Shown one piece after another: positions 48,145-56,891 of a stretch of DNA of 64,000 nucleotides (position 1 is its first letter; each line of letters begins with the position of its first letter). The stretch spans positions 35,464 to 99,463 of the forward strand of contig NZ_JAAXPG010000027.1 in NCBI RefSeq assembly GCF_012396365.1, written 5' to 3'. Source of the stretch: Nocardiopsis alborubida (lineage in GTDB: Bacteria > Actinomycetota > Actinomycetes > Streptosporangiales > Streptosporangiaceae). The notes beneath the pieces are model-generated. The model did no database searches, had not been told where the DNA came from, and saw nothing but the letters and a program-made list of their open reading frames with translations. The translations under genes and the position numbers were made by a program.

Positions 48145-49388
48145 TGCCCTGCCCCGTCCAGCACGACCCCCACGGCACCCTGGTCCTGGACCCCCACGTC
48201 ACCGACCTGCGCGCCGAGCGCGAGGCCCTGTACGCCGCCGGACCCCTCACCCGGGTCGAGCTGCCGGGCGGCGTGACCGCATGGGCCGTCACCCACCACG
48301 AGGCCGCCCGCGCGCTGCTCACCGACCCCCGCCTGGTCAAGGACGTCGCCCACTGGGACGACTACCAGAACGGCCGCATCCCCGAGGCCTGGCCGCTGCT
48401 CAGCACCATCCCGCCGACCCCCACCAACCTCCTGGGCACCGACGGGGCCGAGCACCGCAGGCTGCGCCTGCTCACCGCCCGGGCCTTCTCCGCGCGCAGC
48501 GTCGAGCGCCTGCGCCCGCGCATCCGTGAGCTCACCGCCGAACTGCTCGACGCCATGGAGCCCCGCGCGCACGAACCCCTGGACCTGAAGTCGGAGTTCG
48601 CCTTCCAGCTGCCGATGAACGTCATCGGCGAGCTGTACGGGGTGGACCGGAGCGAGTTCGACCGCCTGCGCGAGCTGTACGTGAAGTTCTTCTCGTCGGT
48701 CACCGGGCCCGAGGAGTTCATGGAGGTCTACGCCACCCTGGAGAAGTACTACGACGACATGGTCGCCGACAGGCGCGCCCGGCCCGGGAACGACCTGACC
48801 AGCGAGCTCCTCCGGGCGGACGAGAACGGCGACGTCCTCACCGACCTGGAGGTGCGCGGCACCCTCCAGGTCACCGTGGCCGCGGGGCACGAGACCACCG
48901 TCAACCTGCTGTCCAACGCCGTGCGCGCCCTGCTCGCCCACCCCGAGCAGTTCGCCCTGGTCAAGGAGGGCAAGGTCGGCTGGGACGCGGTCGTGGAGGA
49001 GACGCTGCGCTACGACCCGCCCACCTCCAACATGATCTTCCGGTTCGCCACCGAGGACGTCGAGGCCGCCGGGAGCACGATCCGCAAGGGGGAGGCGCTC
49101 ATGGTCTCCTACGGGGCGGTCAGCCGCGACCGGGCCGAGCACGGTGACGACCCCCACCCCGACGCCTTCGACCTCACCCGCTCCGGGGGCCGCCACATCT
49201 CCTTCGGTTACGGGCCGCACGTGTGCCCCGGCGCCACCCTGGCCCGCATGGAGGGGCGGATCGCCCTGCCGATGCTCTTCGAGCGCTACCCCGACCTGGA
49301 GCTGGCGGTCCCCGACGGGGAACTGCGCAACCACCCCTCGATCATCGTCAACAGCCTCCAGGAACTGCCCGTGCTGCTGCGCCCCTGA
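48144..49388 (+). CDS. Cytochrome P450 (CYP154-like)
   Basis: 414 residues from ATG 48144; start and upstream stop share a base (TGATG). All usual P450 motifs are intact: TVAAGHETTVNLLSNAVRALL (I-helix), VVEETLRYDPPTSNMIFRF (ExxR, near 275), and HISFGYGPHVCPGATLARMEGRIALP (heme Cys). It is a class I P450 needing ferredoxin and reductase, neither of which is adjacent. CYP154 enzymes sit beside CYP157 in conservons and hydroxylate aromatic or macrolide-sized substrates in several cases. It is likely the functional oxygenase of the pair. Confidence 0.9.
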   Translation: MPCPVQHDPHGTLVLDPHVTDLRAEREALYAAGPLTRVELPGGVTAWAVTHHEAARALLTDPRLVKDVAHWDDYQNGRIPEAWPLLSTIPPTPTNLLGTDGAEHRRLRLLTARAFSARSVERLRPRIRELTAELLDAMEPRAHEPLDLKSEFAFQLPMNVIGELYGVDRSEFDRLRELYVKFFSSVTGPEEFMEVYATLEKYYDDMVADRRARPGNDLTSELLRADENGDVLTDLEVRGTLQVTVAAGHETTVNLLSNAVRALLAHPEQFALVKEGKVGWDAVVEETLRYDPPTSNMIFRFATEDVEAAGSTIRKGEALMVSYGAVSRDRAEHGDDPHPDAFDLTRSGGRHISFGYGPHVCPGATLARMEGRIALPMLFERYPDLELAVPDGELRNHPSIIVNSLQELPVLLRP

Positions 49389-49396
49389 ACACCGGA

Positions 49397-49425
49397 CCGC
49401 ACGGCGCGTGGTCCGCGCCGTGCGG
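49397..49425 (+). terminator. Terminator-like hairpin after the conservon
   Basis: CCGCACGGCGCG (49397-49408) pairs perfectly with CGCGCCGTGCGG (49414-49425) around TGGTC. It begins nine bases past the CYP154-like stop and closes the cvnA-D/P450 operon. Confidence 0.65.
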
Positions 49426-49594
49426 CCCGCGCCGCGTGCCGGACGGCCCCGGGGGGCCTCCCCGCCGTGCCCCGGGCCCGCCGGGGACCCGGGACGGCCC
49501 CGCGCCAAGAAGTCCTTACGCTGTGCGACCCCCGTGTTGACGCCTCCCGGCCGTAGGCTCGGCTGGCCGCCGGTCCTCACGGGGGGAGAAGGAC

Positions 49595-50599
49595 ATGACA
49601 CCGACCAGGCTGGCCGCCGCCGCGGCCCTGGCCCTGCTCGTCACCTCCGGCTGCGGGGCACCGCGGGACGCGGCCCCGGCCGGGGAGGGAGCGGGGGAGG
49701 GGTGGACGGCCCAGCCCACCGACCTGCCCGGGCCCCGGCCCGGGCGGCCGGAAGCCGACGGCGCGACGCGCGGGCCCGAGCGGTCCGCGGCTCCGAGCGC
49801 CGAGCCCCGGAGCAGGCCCTCCCCGCACGTCCCCCTCGCCGGAACCGGTGGGGAGGAGGCGCGCGCGGTGGCGGCGTCGGGGAGGGCCGTGACGGGGTAC
49901 GTGGACGCCCTGGCCCGGGCCGGGGACCCCGGCCGGATGCGCGGGGGGCTGCCCCGCACCGCCGAGGGCTCCGCCGCACGCGCCTACCTCCTCCACCAGG
50001 CGGCGGTCGCCCAGGCCCGGGCCGACGGGGGACGCCCCGCCCGAAACGCCGAGGTCGGTCACACACCGGACGGCTACGAACTGTGCCCCGGCGGCGACCC
50101 GGCCGCCGAACCGGACACCGGACCGGCCTGCGTCGCCTACGGCGGCTTCACCGCCGAGGACGGCCTGCTCACCGAACTCCGCGTGGACGGCCGCGATCCG
50201 GGGCCAGACCTGCTGGCCGCCGAGGACGTGACGGACGAGTCCGAGGGGGTGCGCGCCCGGCTGCTGACCGCCTACCGCGCCGCCCCCGACGAGCCCCTGG
50301 CGGTGACGGTGGAGTTCACCACCGAAGACGGCGTCAGCCTCGACCTGCTCCAGGCCTCCTACACGGGAGGCGGAAGCGGCGGCGGTGACGGTCGGGGCCG
50401 TGACGGCCAGGGCCATGGAGGTCGGGGCGGCGACGAGCGCCGGGCGAGCGAGGCGGCGGGGCGCTACGCGCTCGACGCCGGAGAGGGCACCCACGCCGCG
50501 TTCCTCTTCCCCGAGGCGGAACCCGGCGGCACGCTCACGGTGGGCGGCTGCCTGGAGGAGTGCTCGGCCATGGTCGACATCGAACTGCCCGTCGGGTAG
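49595..50599 (+). CDS. Secreted lipoprotein, unknown function
   Basis: 334 residues from ATG 49595 (GGAGAAGG). The signal peptide MTPTRLAAAAALALLVTSGCG gives a lipidated Cys near 20. A 60-residue Pro/Glu/Arg-rich linker precedes a mature domain from about 95: ASGRAVTGYVDALARAGDPGRM, then a four-cysteine-bearing part (CPGGDP, CVAYGGF, GGCLEECSAMVDIELP). The Gly/Arg/Asp/His low-complexity loop at about 265-290 is unusual. It is a cell-surface protein of no recognised family; the last part resembles beta-rich immunoglobulin-like lipoproteins. It is in no obvious operon. Confidence 0.7.
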   Translation: MTPTRLAAAAALALLVTSGCGAPRDAAPAGEGAGEGWTAQPTDLPGPRPGRPEADGATRGPERSAAPSAEPRSRPSPHVPLAGTGGEEARAVAASGRAVTGYVDALARAGDPGRMRGGLPRTAEGSAARAYLLHQAAVAQARADGGRPARNAEVGHTPDGYELCPGGDPAAEPDTGPACVAYGGFTAEDGLLTELRVDGRDPGPDLLAAEDVTDESEGVRARLLTAYRAAPDEPLAVTVEFTTEDGVSLDLLQASYTGGGSGGGDGRGRDGQGHGGRGGDERRASEAAGRYALDAGEGTHAAFLFPEAEPGGTLTVGGCLEECSAMVDIELPVG

Positions 50600-50610
50600 C
50601 GGATCGCCCG

Positions 50611-50712
50611 AACGTGTTCCCGGTGTGGCGGGAGGTTCCTGACCCGCGATGATCTTGTACTCATGTCGGGGTTCGGTGCTCCAACCCCGCTACGGGTACG
50701 AGATCACGGCGG
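50611..50712. repeat. Palindromic intergenic repeat, copy 2
   Basis: Same element as at 32019-32119. Arms run 50651-50673 and 50683-50705, 23 positions each, with a nine-base loop. Mismatches between arms are mostly G-T type, so a folded RNA would still pair. The flanks GGTGTGGCG..TTCCTGACC.GCGATGATCTTGTAC and ACGAGATCACGGCGG match copy 1. It too lies between convergent genes. Confidence 0.85.
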
Positions 50713-50891
50713 AAGGGGGCGGGCCGGTGAACCTCCACGGGCACCGCCCTACCCGCGGTGCCCGCCGCGCATGACCCGTGCGGGCAGGTCCGAGACCAGG
50801 GTGCCGTACCCGGTCGCCGCCCACACGCCGCGCTCCGGCGGCACGGAGTAGTAGGGCAGCGGACGTGCGCCCCTTCCACGCCGAGGAACCC

Positions 50892-52577
50892 CTACCGCTC
50901 GCGGCGTACCCGCCCCTCGTCCCACACCGGCTCCGGTGCCTCGTAGACGCCCCCGTCGGCGCCGAACACCACGAACCGGTCGAACCCGCGCGCGAACCAG
51001 CGGTCGTGCGTCACCGCCAGGATCGTGCCGTCGTAGGCCTCCAGCGCCGACTCCAGCGCCTCCGCCGAGACCACGTCCAGGTTGTCCGTGGGCTCGTCCA
51101 GCAGCAGCATCGTCGACCCCGACAGCTCCAGCAGCAGGATCTGGAACCGCGCCTGCTGCCCGCCCGAGAGCGTGTCGAAGGTCTGCTCCGCGGCCGGCGC
51201 CAGCTCGTAGCGGTCCAGCGCCCGCCCCGCCTCGTCGCGGGGCACGCCCCGGCGGGTGCCCTGCCCCCGGTGCAGGATGTCCAGCAGCGTGCGGCCCGCG
51301 AACTCGGGGTGCTCGTGGGTCTGCGCGAACCACCCCGGCAGTACGCGCGCGCCCAGCCGCGCCGTGCCGCCGTGCTCCACCGGCGACACCTTCGTCCGCT
51401 CCTCCTCCGGCAGCACCGACGACTCCGGATCGCTGCCGCCCCCGGCCGCCAGGCGCAGGAAGTGCGACTTGCCCGACCCGTTGGAGCCCAGCACCGCCAC
51501 CCGCTCGCCGTACCAGACCTCCAGGTCGAACGGGCGCATGAGCCCGGTCAGCTCCAACCCCTCGCACACCAGGGCCTGTTTGCCCGTCCGGCCGCCGCGC
51601 AGCCGCATCCGCAGGTTCTGCTCGCGGGGCAGCTTCTGCGGCGGCCCCGCCTCCTCGAACCTGCGCAGCCGGGTCCGGGCCGACTGGTAGCGCGAGGCCA
51701 TGTCGGAGTTGTAGGCGGCCTTCTGCTTGTAGGTGACCACCAGCGTCCTGAGCTTGGCGTGCTCCTCGTCCCAGCGCCGCCGCAGCTCGTCCAGCCGCGC
51801 GAACCGCTCCCGGCGGGCGTCGTGGTAGGTGTCGAACGCGCCCCCGTGCACCCACGCCGTGTTGCCCGCGGCGCCCAGTTCGACCGTGACGATCCGGTCC
51901 GGGACCCGGCTCAGCAGCTCCCGGTCGTGCGAGACGAACAGGACCGTCTTGGGGGTGGCCAGCAGCGCCTCCTCCAGCCAGCGCTTGCCCGGCACGTCCA
52001 GGTAGTTGTCCGGCTCGTCCAGCAGCAGCACCGGCGCGGGCCCCCGCAGCAGGGCCTCGATGACCAGCCGTTTCTGTTCCCCGCCCGACAGCGTGCGCAC
52101 CTCGCGCCACCGGCAGCGCTCGTAGGGGGCGCCCAGCGCCGCCGTGCAGCACTGGTCCCACACGACCTCGGCGTCGTAGCCCCCGGCGTCGCCGTAGCGG
52201 GCGATGGCCCCGGCGTAGCGCATCTGCGTCCTCTCGCCGTCGTCGACCATCATGGCGGCCTCGGCCGCCTCCAGGTCCGCGTGCGCCTCGCGCACCGGCG
52301 CGGGGGAGACCGACACCAGCAGTTCGTGGACGGTGGTCTCGTCGCGCACGTGCCCGATGAACTGCGGCATCACGCCGAGATCGCCGTCCAGGGTGACCGC
52401 GCCGCCCTGGGGGCGCTGCTCGCCGCGCACGATCCGCAGCAGGGTGCTCTTGCCCGCGCCGTTGGCCCCCACCAGCGCCGCCTTGGACCCCTCGCCGACG
52501 CGGAAGGACACCGAGTCCAGCAGGACCCGACCGTCGGGAAGGGTGTGGCTGACCTGGTTGACGTCGATGTAGCCCAA
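50892..52577 (-). CDS. ABC-F family ATPase (ribosome-protection type)
   Basis: 561 residues from TTG 52577, chosen because GGAGAG precedes it by five bases and the sequence becomes homologous immediately after (GYIDVNQVSHTLPDGRVLLDS). Two ABC cassettes: first Walker A GANGAGKST near 38, signature LSGGEQKRL near 168, Walker B LLLDEPDNYLD; second Walker A GSNGSGKSHFL near 370, signature LSGGQQARF near 490, Walker B LLLDEPTDNLD. A charged linker (about 245-330) separates them. No membrane helices are present. ABC-F proteins act on ribosomes; some protect against ribosome-targeting antibiotics. The family is certain; whether it is a resistance or translation factor is not. rox and an MBL-fold gene lie upstream on the same strand. 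Confidence 0.9.
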   Translation of the reverse strand: MGYIDVNQVSHTLPDGRVLLDSVSFRVGEGSKAALVGANGAGKSTLLRIVRGEQRPQGGAVTLDGDLGVMPQFIGHVRDETTVHELLVSVSPAPVREAHADLEAAEAAMMVDDGERTQMRYAGAIARYGDAGGYDAEVVWDQCCTAALGAPYERCRWREVRTLSGGEQKRLVIEALLRGPAPVLLLDEPDNYLDVPGKRWLEEALLATPKTVLFVSHDRELLSRVPDRIVTVELGAAGNTAWVHGGAFDTYHDARRERFARLDELRRRWDEEHAKLRTLVVTYKQKAAYNSDMASRYQSARTRLRRFEEAGPPQKLPREQNLRMRLRGGRTGKQALVCEGLELTGLMRPFDLEVWYGERVAVLGSNGSGKSHFLRLAAGGGSDPESSVLPEEERTKVSPVEHGGTARLGARVLPGWFAQTHEHPEFAGRTLLDILHRGQGTRRGVPRDEAGRALDRYELAPAAEQTFDTLSGGQQARFQILLLELSGSTMLLLDEPTDNLDVVSAEALESALEAYDGTILAVTHDRWFARGFDRFVVFGADGGVYEAPEPVWDEGRVRRER

Positions 52578-52714
52578 GACCGCTCTCCACAGGGGTTTCG
52601 CCGTACGCGCCCCGTCACCGCCGCGAGCGCCCCGGCAGGCTTCCACGGCGCGACGCGCGCCCGCAACCGGTTTTCCCAGGTGCGGGCATCGGCGCGCGGC
52701 CGCGAACGGCCCGG

Positions 52715-53518
52715 TCAGAGGGGTACGCGCTGCCCTCGGGGGAGCAGCCGGACGCGCTCGCCCCAGCCCAGACCCTCCATGCGGTCGAGGAAGCGGCTGA
52801 GCGGGGACTTGAAGCGCCGGTAGTCGTCGTAGTGGATGGGCGCGGCGACCGCCGGGTTCACCAGACGGGCCATCTCCGCCCCCTGCCTGTCGTCCATGGT
52901 CACCAGGATCCCGCCGGGCAGCGCCGTGCCGCCCAGGTGGAGCAGAGCCATGTCGATGTGCGGATACTGCCGGGGTATCCGCGCGATGTCCTCGTAGACC
53001 AGGGTGTCGCCGGTGACGTAGACGCGGAACTCGTCCTGCTCCCCGACCGCGCCGAACTCCAGGATGCTGCCCATGACCGGCGGCAGCAGCCGGTGCACGA
53101 GCCGGGGCCCGTGGCGTCCGGGGACCGACGTGACGCGGACCCGGGTGCGGCCGCGCGTGATGGTCTCCTCGTCCCAGGTCCGCAGCCCCACCGCGGCGCC
53201 GAACCCCCAGCGGTCCAGGCGTCGGGCCGCCTGGCCGGTGGTCAGGATCGGCGTCTCCCGGGCCAGGCCGCGCCGCGCGACGCGGTCGAAGTGGTCGCCG
53301 TGCATGTGCGAGAGCACGATCCCGTCGACCCGGCCGACGTCGCAGACGTCCAGGGCGGGGCCGATCCGGCGGCGGGTGGCCAGGCCGTAACCGAGGTAGG
53401 CCCACTGCCCCTCGTGCAGGAAGTTGGGGTCGGTCATCACCACGAGGCCGTCCCAGCCGATGAGCACCGTGGCGTTTCCGACGAACTGGATCCAGCGGTC
53501 GTGCTCGGTACCGTCCAT
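52715..53518 (-). CDS. MBL-fold metal-dependent hydrolase (UlaG-like)
   Basis: 267 residues. Metallo-beta-lactamase signature HMHGDHFD near 72-79, a later His near 135 (PGRHGP), TGDTLVYED near 170 (Asp ligand) and HYDDYRRFKSPL near 235 (His ligand). Most similar in layout to the UlaG/lactonase-like MBL subgroup, with substrate unknown. It lies 62 bases downstream of rox and 137 upstream of the ABC-F gene, all on the minus strand, so it may be part of a rifamycin-related transcript. Rifamycin-linked activity is an inference from position only. Confidence 0.85.
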   Translation of the reverse strand: MDGTEHDRWIQFVGNATVLIGWDGLVVMTDPNFLHEGQWAYLGYGLATRRRIGPALDVCDVGRVDGIVLSHMHGDHFDRVARRGLARETPILTTGQAARRLDRWGFGAAVGLRTWDEETITRGRTRVRVTSVPGRHGPRLVHRLLPPVMGSILEFGAVGEQDEFRVYVTGDTLVYEDIARIPRQYPHIDMALLHLGGTALPGGILVTMDDRQGAEMARLVNPAVAAPIHYDDYRRFKSPLSRFLDRMEGLGWGERVRLLPRGQRVPL

Positions 53519-53580
53519 GCCCCCGCACTACCCGGTCCGGCGCCGGGCTACCAGCCGTGCCGGAGCGCCTTCGCCGCACG

Positions 53581-55041
53581 TCACCGGCTCGCCCGGCCCG
53601 CGGCGGCCCCGAACCACCTCGGCATCCGGTCGAGCAGGTCCCGCTGGTCCCCACCGGCCCACGCCACGTGGCCGTCCGGCCGCAGCAGCACGGCGGGCGC
53701 GCCCAGCTCCCCGCCGGCGTCGCCGACATCGACGACGTGGTCGACCCGGTCCGCCCAGCCCGCCGCCGAGAGCCGACCGGTCCGGTCGAGCAGCAGCCCG
53801 CGGCCGCCGTGCGTCAGCTCGTAGAGGCGTCCCCGCGTCAGACCGATGTCGCGCATCCGCCTGCCGAGCAGGGCGTGCCCCCCGCCGAAGTCGTAGCGGA
53901 GGTCCGTCGCGGTGACGAGCCCGGTCACGTACCGGTTCACCTCCTCGAAGTCCATCAGCTTCGAGAGCAGGCCCCGCAGCGCGACCGCACCCGGCTCGGT
54001 GCCCAGCAGCGTGGTCTGCGCGCGGGTGTTGTCCAGCACGTCGGCGGCCACCGGGCGCCGTTCGGCGTGGTAGCTGTCCAGCAGCCCCTCCGGCGCCCAG
54101 CCGTTGACCTCGGCGGCCAGCTTCCAGCCGAGGTTGAACGCGTCCTGGACACCGAGGTTGAGCCCCTGCCCGCCGGTCGGCGGATGGACGTGCGCCGCGT
54201 CCCCGGCCAGCAGCACCCGGCCGACCCGGTAGCGCTCGGCCAGTCGGGTGGCGTCGCCGAACCGGGACAGCCAGCGCGGCGAGCGCACGCCGAAGTCGGT
54301 GCCCGCGTGGGCCCGCAGCTGCCGCCTGAACTCTTCGAGGGTCGGTGCGCTCGTGCGGTCCTCGGCCACCCCGTCGGCGGGCACGACGACGCGGTACACC
54401 CCGGCCCCGTCCCCGCCCTTGAGGGGAGTGAGGCCGAACCGCAGCTGGGTCCCGCGGACCTCCTCGACGACGGCGGCGATCGTCGCCGGGTCCTCGGTCG
54501 CCTCCATCTCGCCCAGCAGCGTCTCGACCCGGGCGGGCTCACCGGGGAAGCCGACGCCGAGCAGCCCGCGCACCGTGCTGCGGGCGCCGTCGCAGCCGAC
54601 GAGGTAGCGCGAGCGCAGGTGCGTGCCGTCCGCCAGCTCGACGGTCACCCCGTCCCCGTCCTGGCCCAACCCGACCAGTGCGCGGCCGCGCCGGACGTCG
54701 GCGCCGAGTTCGAGGGCGCGCTCCCTGAGCAGCCGCTCGGTGACCGGCTGCTCGATGGCCAGGCCGTACGGGTGGGCCGTGTCCAACCGGTCGGGCCACG
54801 GCTTGGTGATGCCGCCGAAGAGGCCGCCGACCCGGAACCTCTCACCGGCCGCGAGGAACCGCTCCAGCAGGCCGCGCTGGTCCAACACCTCGACGCTGCG
54901 CGTGTGCAGACCGAGGGCGCGGGCCTGCCGGGTCGGCTCGGTCAGCCTCTCCAGCACGACCACGCGCACACTGTGCAGCCGCAACTCGCTGGCCAGCATC
55001 AGGCCGGTCGGTCCGCCACCGACCACGATCACGTCGATCAT
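53581..55041 (-). CDS. rox: Rifampicin monooxygenase (Rox/RIFMO)
   Basis: 486 residues from ATG 55041. It is a class A FAD-dependent monooxygenase: VVGGGPTGLMLASEL at 6-20, DGARSTVRGLLGVGFPGE near 150 (DG motif) and LLAGDAAHVHPPTGGQGLNLGVQDAFNLGWKLAAEVNGWAPE (GD motif near 275). Almost every segment reads like the rifampicin monooxygenases of Streptomyces venezuelae and Nocardia (for example VLERLTEPTRQARALGLHTRSVEVLDQRGLLERF and HGGRGLLLDRTGRLS). The enzyme hydroxylates the rifamycin naphthyl ring, which linearises the ansa chain and inactivates the drug. A rifamycin-associated element lies upstream, so expression should be rifamycin-inducible. Confidence 0.93.
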   Translation of the reverse strand: MIDVIVVGGGPTGLMLASELRLHSVRVVVLERLTEPTRQARALGLHTRSVEVLDQRGLLERFLAAGERFRVGGLFGGITKPWPDRLDTAHPYGLAIEQPVTERLLRERALELGADVRRGRALVGLGQDGDGVTVELADGTHLRSRYLVGCDGARSTVRGLLGVGFPGEPARVETLLGEMEATEDPATIAAVVEEVRGTQLRFGLTPLKGGDGAGVYRVVVPADGVAEDRTSAPTLEEFRRQLRAHAGTDFGVRSPRWLSRFGDATRLAERYRVGRVLLAGDAAHVHPPTGGQGLNLGVQDAFNLGWKLAAEVNGWAPEGLLDSYHAERRPVAADVLDNTRAQTTLLGTEPGAVALRGLLSKLMDFEEVNRYVTGLVTATDLRYDFGGGHALLGRRMRDIGLTRGRLYELTHGGRGLLLDRTGRLSAAGWADRVDHVVDVGDAGGELGAPAVLLRPDGHVAWAGGDQRDLLDRMPRWFGAAAGRASR

Positions 55042-55630
55042 GAATTCCCCGTTCAAAGGACTGCTTCCCCGTAGGCTGCTTCTCCAGCAGCCGTTCCGTG
55101 TGTTCCGGCGGCGCGCATCCGCGTCTCCGAACCGGTTTCCTGTGAGCGCGCCCCGGACCCCACCAGCGGCCCGGCGCCGGTGCGCGTCCTGTGCGCCGAC
55201 ACCGGCACACGCTTTTCGCGTATCCCGGATTTGCGCGGATTCCGGCTTCGAGGGGAAATTGTGCGGCACGACCCGGGTCTTGCCGCAAGCCCCCGGGTGC
55301 GCTATAGATTGAGAATGGCGGAAGATATTTTTCCGCTCTCCGTCGCTTTCCGTCAGCAATGGGCGACTCCCTTGTGGACGGCGCCGCGCAACCTCGCGGC
55401 CGTGCCGTGACCGGGCGTGTGGCCGCACGGCCCGGTGTCCCTCCCGGATCCGGGGACGGATGTGTGTCGCAACCCCTTCGCCGCCCCGGACGGTAGTTGT
55501 ATGGGTGTCCTGGGTGAGTAACGCGTGGTGAGGGACGCCAGGGGTCTCGCGTCGTTCCACCGGTCCGGCCGAGGGCGGGCCCGGCGGTGGGCGCGGACCG
55601 GCGCCCGGTGCCACCGGACGGGGGAGACGC
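55042..55630. other. Gene-free divergent region with the RAE, rox / LLM oxidoreductase
   Basis: 589 bases. It carries the rifamycin-associated element (55275-55293), a minus-strand -10-like CACAAT (55263-55258) and a long rox leader of about 210 bases. From 55220 to 55360 the sequence is AT-richer (runs such as AGATATTTTTC), typical of a regulated promoter. The remaining part upstream of the LLM gene is plain GC-rich DNA. Confidence 0.6.
55258..55293 (-). promoter_or_regulatory. Rifamycin-associated element (RAE) and rox promoter
   Basis: Minus strand 55293-55275 reads GGGGCTTGCGGCAAGACCC, a 9-1-9 inverted repeat that matches the RAE recalled as GGGGCTTGCGGCAAGGCCC with a single change. Its TTGCGG (55288-55283) could be a -35; CACAAT (55263-55258) follows after 19 bases as a -10. 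RAEs are reported upstream of rifamycin-inactivating genes (rox, rph, rgt, helR) in actinomycetes and are needed for rifamycin induction. Confidence 0.85.
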
Positions 55631-56596
55631 ATGCAGATCGGGTACAAGCTGGCGGCCGAGGCCTTCGGGCCGGAGGAGCTGGTCCGGCAGGCGGAGCTGG
55701 CCGAGCGCGCCGGGTTCGACTTCGTGGAGATCAGCGACCACTACCACCCCTGGCTGGACAACCAGGGCCACTCGCCCTTCGCCTGGACGGTGCTCGGCGC
55801 CATCGCGACCAGGACCGAGCGGATCGGCCTGGCCACCGGGGTGATCTGCCCGACCGTGCGCTACCACCCGGCGATCATCGCCCAGGCCGCCGCGACCCTG
55901 TCCCTGCTCTCGAAGGGCCGGTTCGTCCTCGGCGTCGGCTCCGGGGAGCGGCTCAACGAACACGTCGTCGGCCAGGAGTTCCCCGACGCGGTCCAGGTGC
56001 GCCACCACATGCTGCGCGAGGCCCTGGAGATCATCCGCCTGCTGTGGAACGGCGGCTACCAGTCCTACGAGGGCGAGTACCTGCGCCTGGAGGACGCCCG
56101 GGTGTTCGACCTGCCCGAGGAGGCGCCGCTGATCGCCGTCGCCGCCAGCGGAGGGCAGTCGGCCAAACTCGCCGCCGAACTCGGCGACGGGCTGTTCGCC
56201 ACCGAACCCAAGTCCAAGATCGTGCGGGCCTACCGCGACGCCGGAGGAGACGGTCCCCGCTACGCCGAGGTGCCCATGGCCTGGGCCGAGGACGAGCACA
56301 CCGCCGCCCAGGCGGCCCTGGAGACCTCCCGCTGGGCCCTGACCGGCTGGAAGGTCATGAGCGAGCTGCCCAACCCGGTCAACTTCGCGGCCGCCACCAC
56401 CACGGTCCGGGAGGAGGACGTGCTGGGGCACTTCGCCTGCGGGCCCGACCCCGAACGCTACGTCGAGGCCGTCCGCGCGTACGTCGACGCGGGCTTCGAC
56501 CGCCTGGTCATGCAGAACGCCGGGCCCGACCCCGACGGGTTCGTCGACTTCTACCGGCGCGAGCTGGACGGACCCCTGCGCGCGCTCGCCACCTGA
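55631..56596 (+). CDS. F420-dependent LLM oxidoreductase (TIGR03557, Fgd-like)
   Basis: 321 residues from ATG 55631 (GGGGAGA upstream). The TIGR03557/Fgd subfamily pattern is strong: GYKLAAEAFGPEELVRQAELAERAGFDFVEISDHYHPWLDNQGHSPFAWTVLGAI, VGSGERLNEHVVG, and EAPLIAVAASGGQSAKLAAELGDGLFATEP. The DHYHPW motif contains the His (about 37-39) that interacts with F420 in glucose-6-phosphate dehydrogenases of this family. Substrate assignment is open: true Fgd or a paralog acting on other alcohols. It is divergent from rox with the RAE between, but the RAE faces rox. Confidence 0.88.
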   Translation: MQIGYKLAAEAFGPEELVRQAELAERAGFDFVEISDHYHPWLDNQGHSPFAWTVLGAIATRTERIGLATGVICPTVRYHPAIIAQAAATLSLLSKGRFVLGVGSGERLNEHVVGQEFPDAVQVRHHMLREALEIIRLLWNGGYQSYEGEYLRLEDARVFDLPEEAPLIAVAASGGQSAKLAAELGDGLFATEPKSKIVRAYRDAGGDGPRYAEVPMAWAEDEHTAAQAALETSRWALTGWKVMSELPNPVNFAAATTTVREEDVLGHFACGPDPERYVEAVRAYVDAGFDRLVMQNAGPDPDGFVDFYRRELDGPLRALAT

Positions 56597-56806
56597 CCGC
56601 TGCCCTCCGGCGGAGCGGGCCGGCGTCCGGGCCTTTCAGGCCCCACCTCCCGGACACCGGCCCTGACGTGCTGTCCTCCCCGGGCCGAAGCGGATCCGCC
56701 GATGAAAGGGCCGGTTTCTTCGTCCCGGTCCACACGTGAAAGCGGTGGAGAAGACGGGAGAACGCTCACGTCCCCGACGGGGAGAGGTTCCGTGTTTCCT
56801 TTTCTG

Positions 56807-56835
56807 TTGACACCTCTGTACGCCTCCGTGAGGAT
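56807..56835 (+). promoter_or_regulatory. Promoter of the P-loop/TPR giant gene
   Basis: TTGACA (56807-56812), 17 bases, GAGGAT (56830-56835). The -35 is consensus and spacing is ideal; the -10 is weaker. The expected leader is about 50 bases before ATG 56892. Confidence 0.5.
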
Positions 56836-56891
56836 CTCCGGTAGCGCGCGCGTGTAGGCGCGCGGTTTCCGTCCACACGAAAGCGCTGTGC

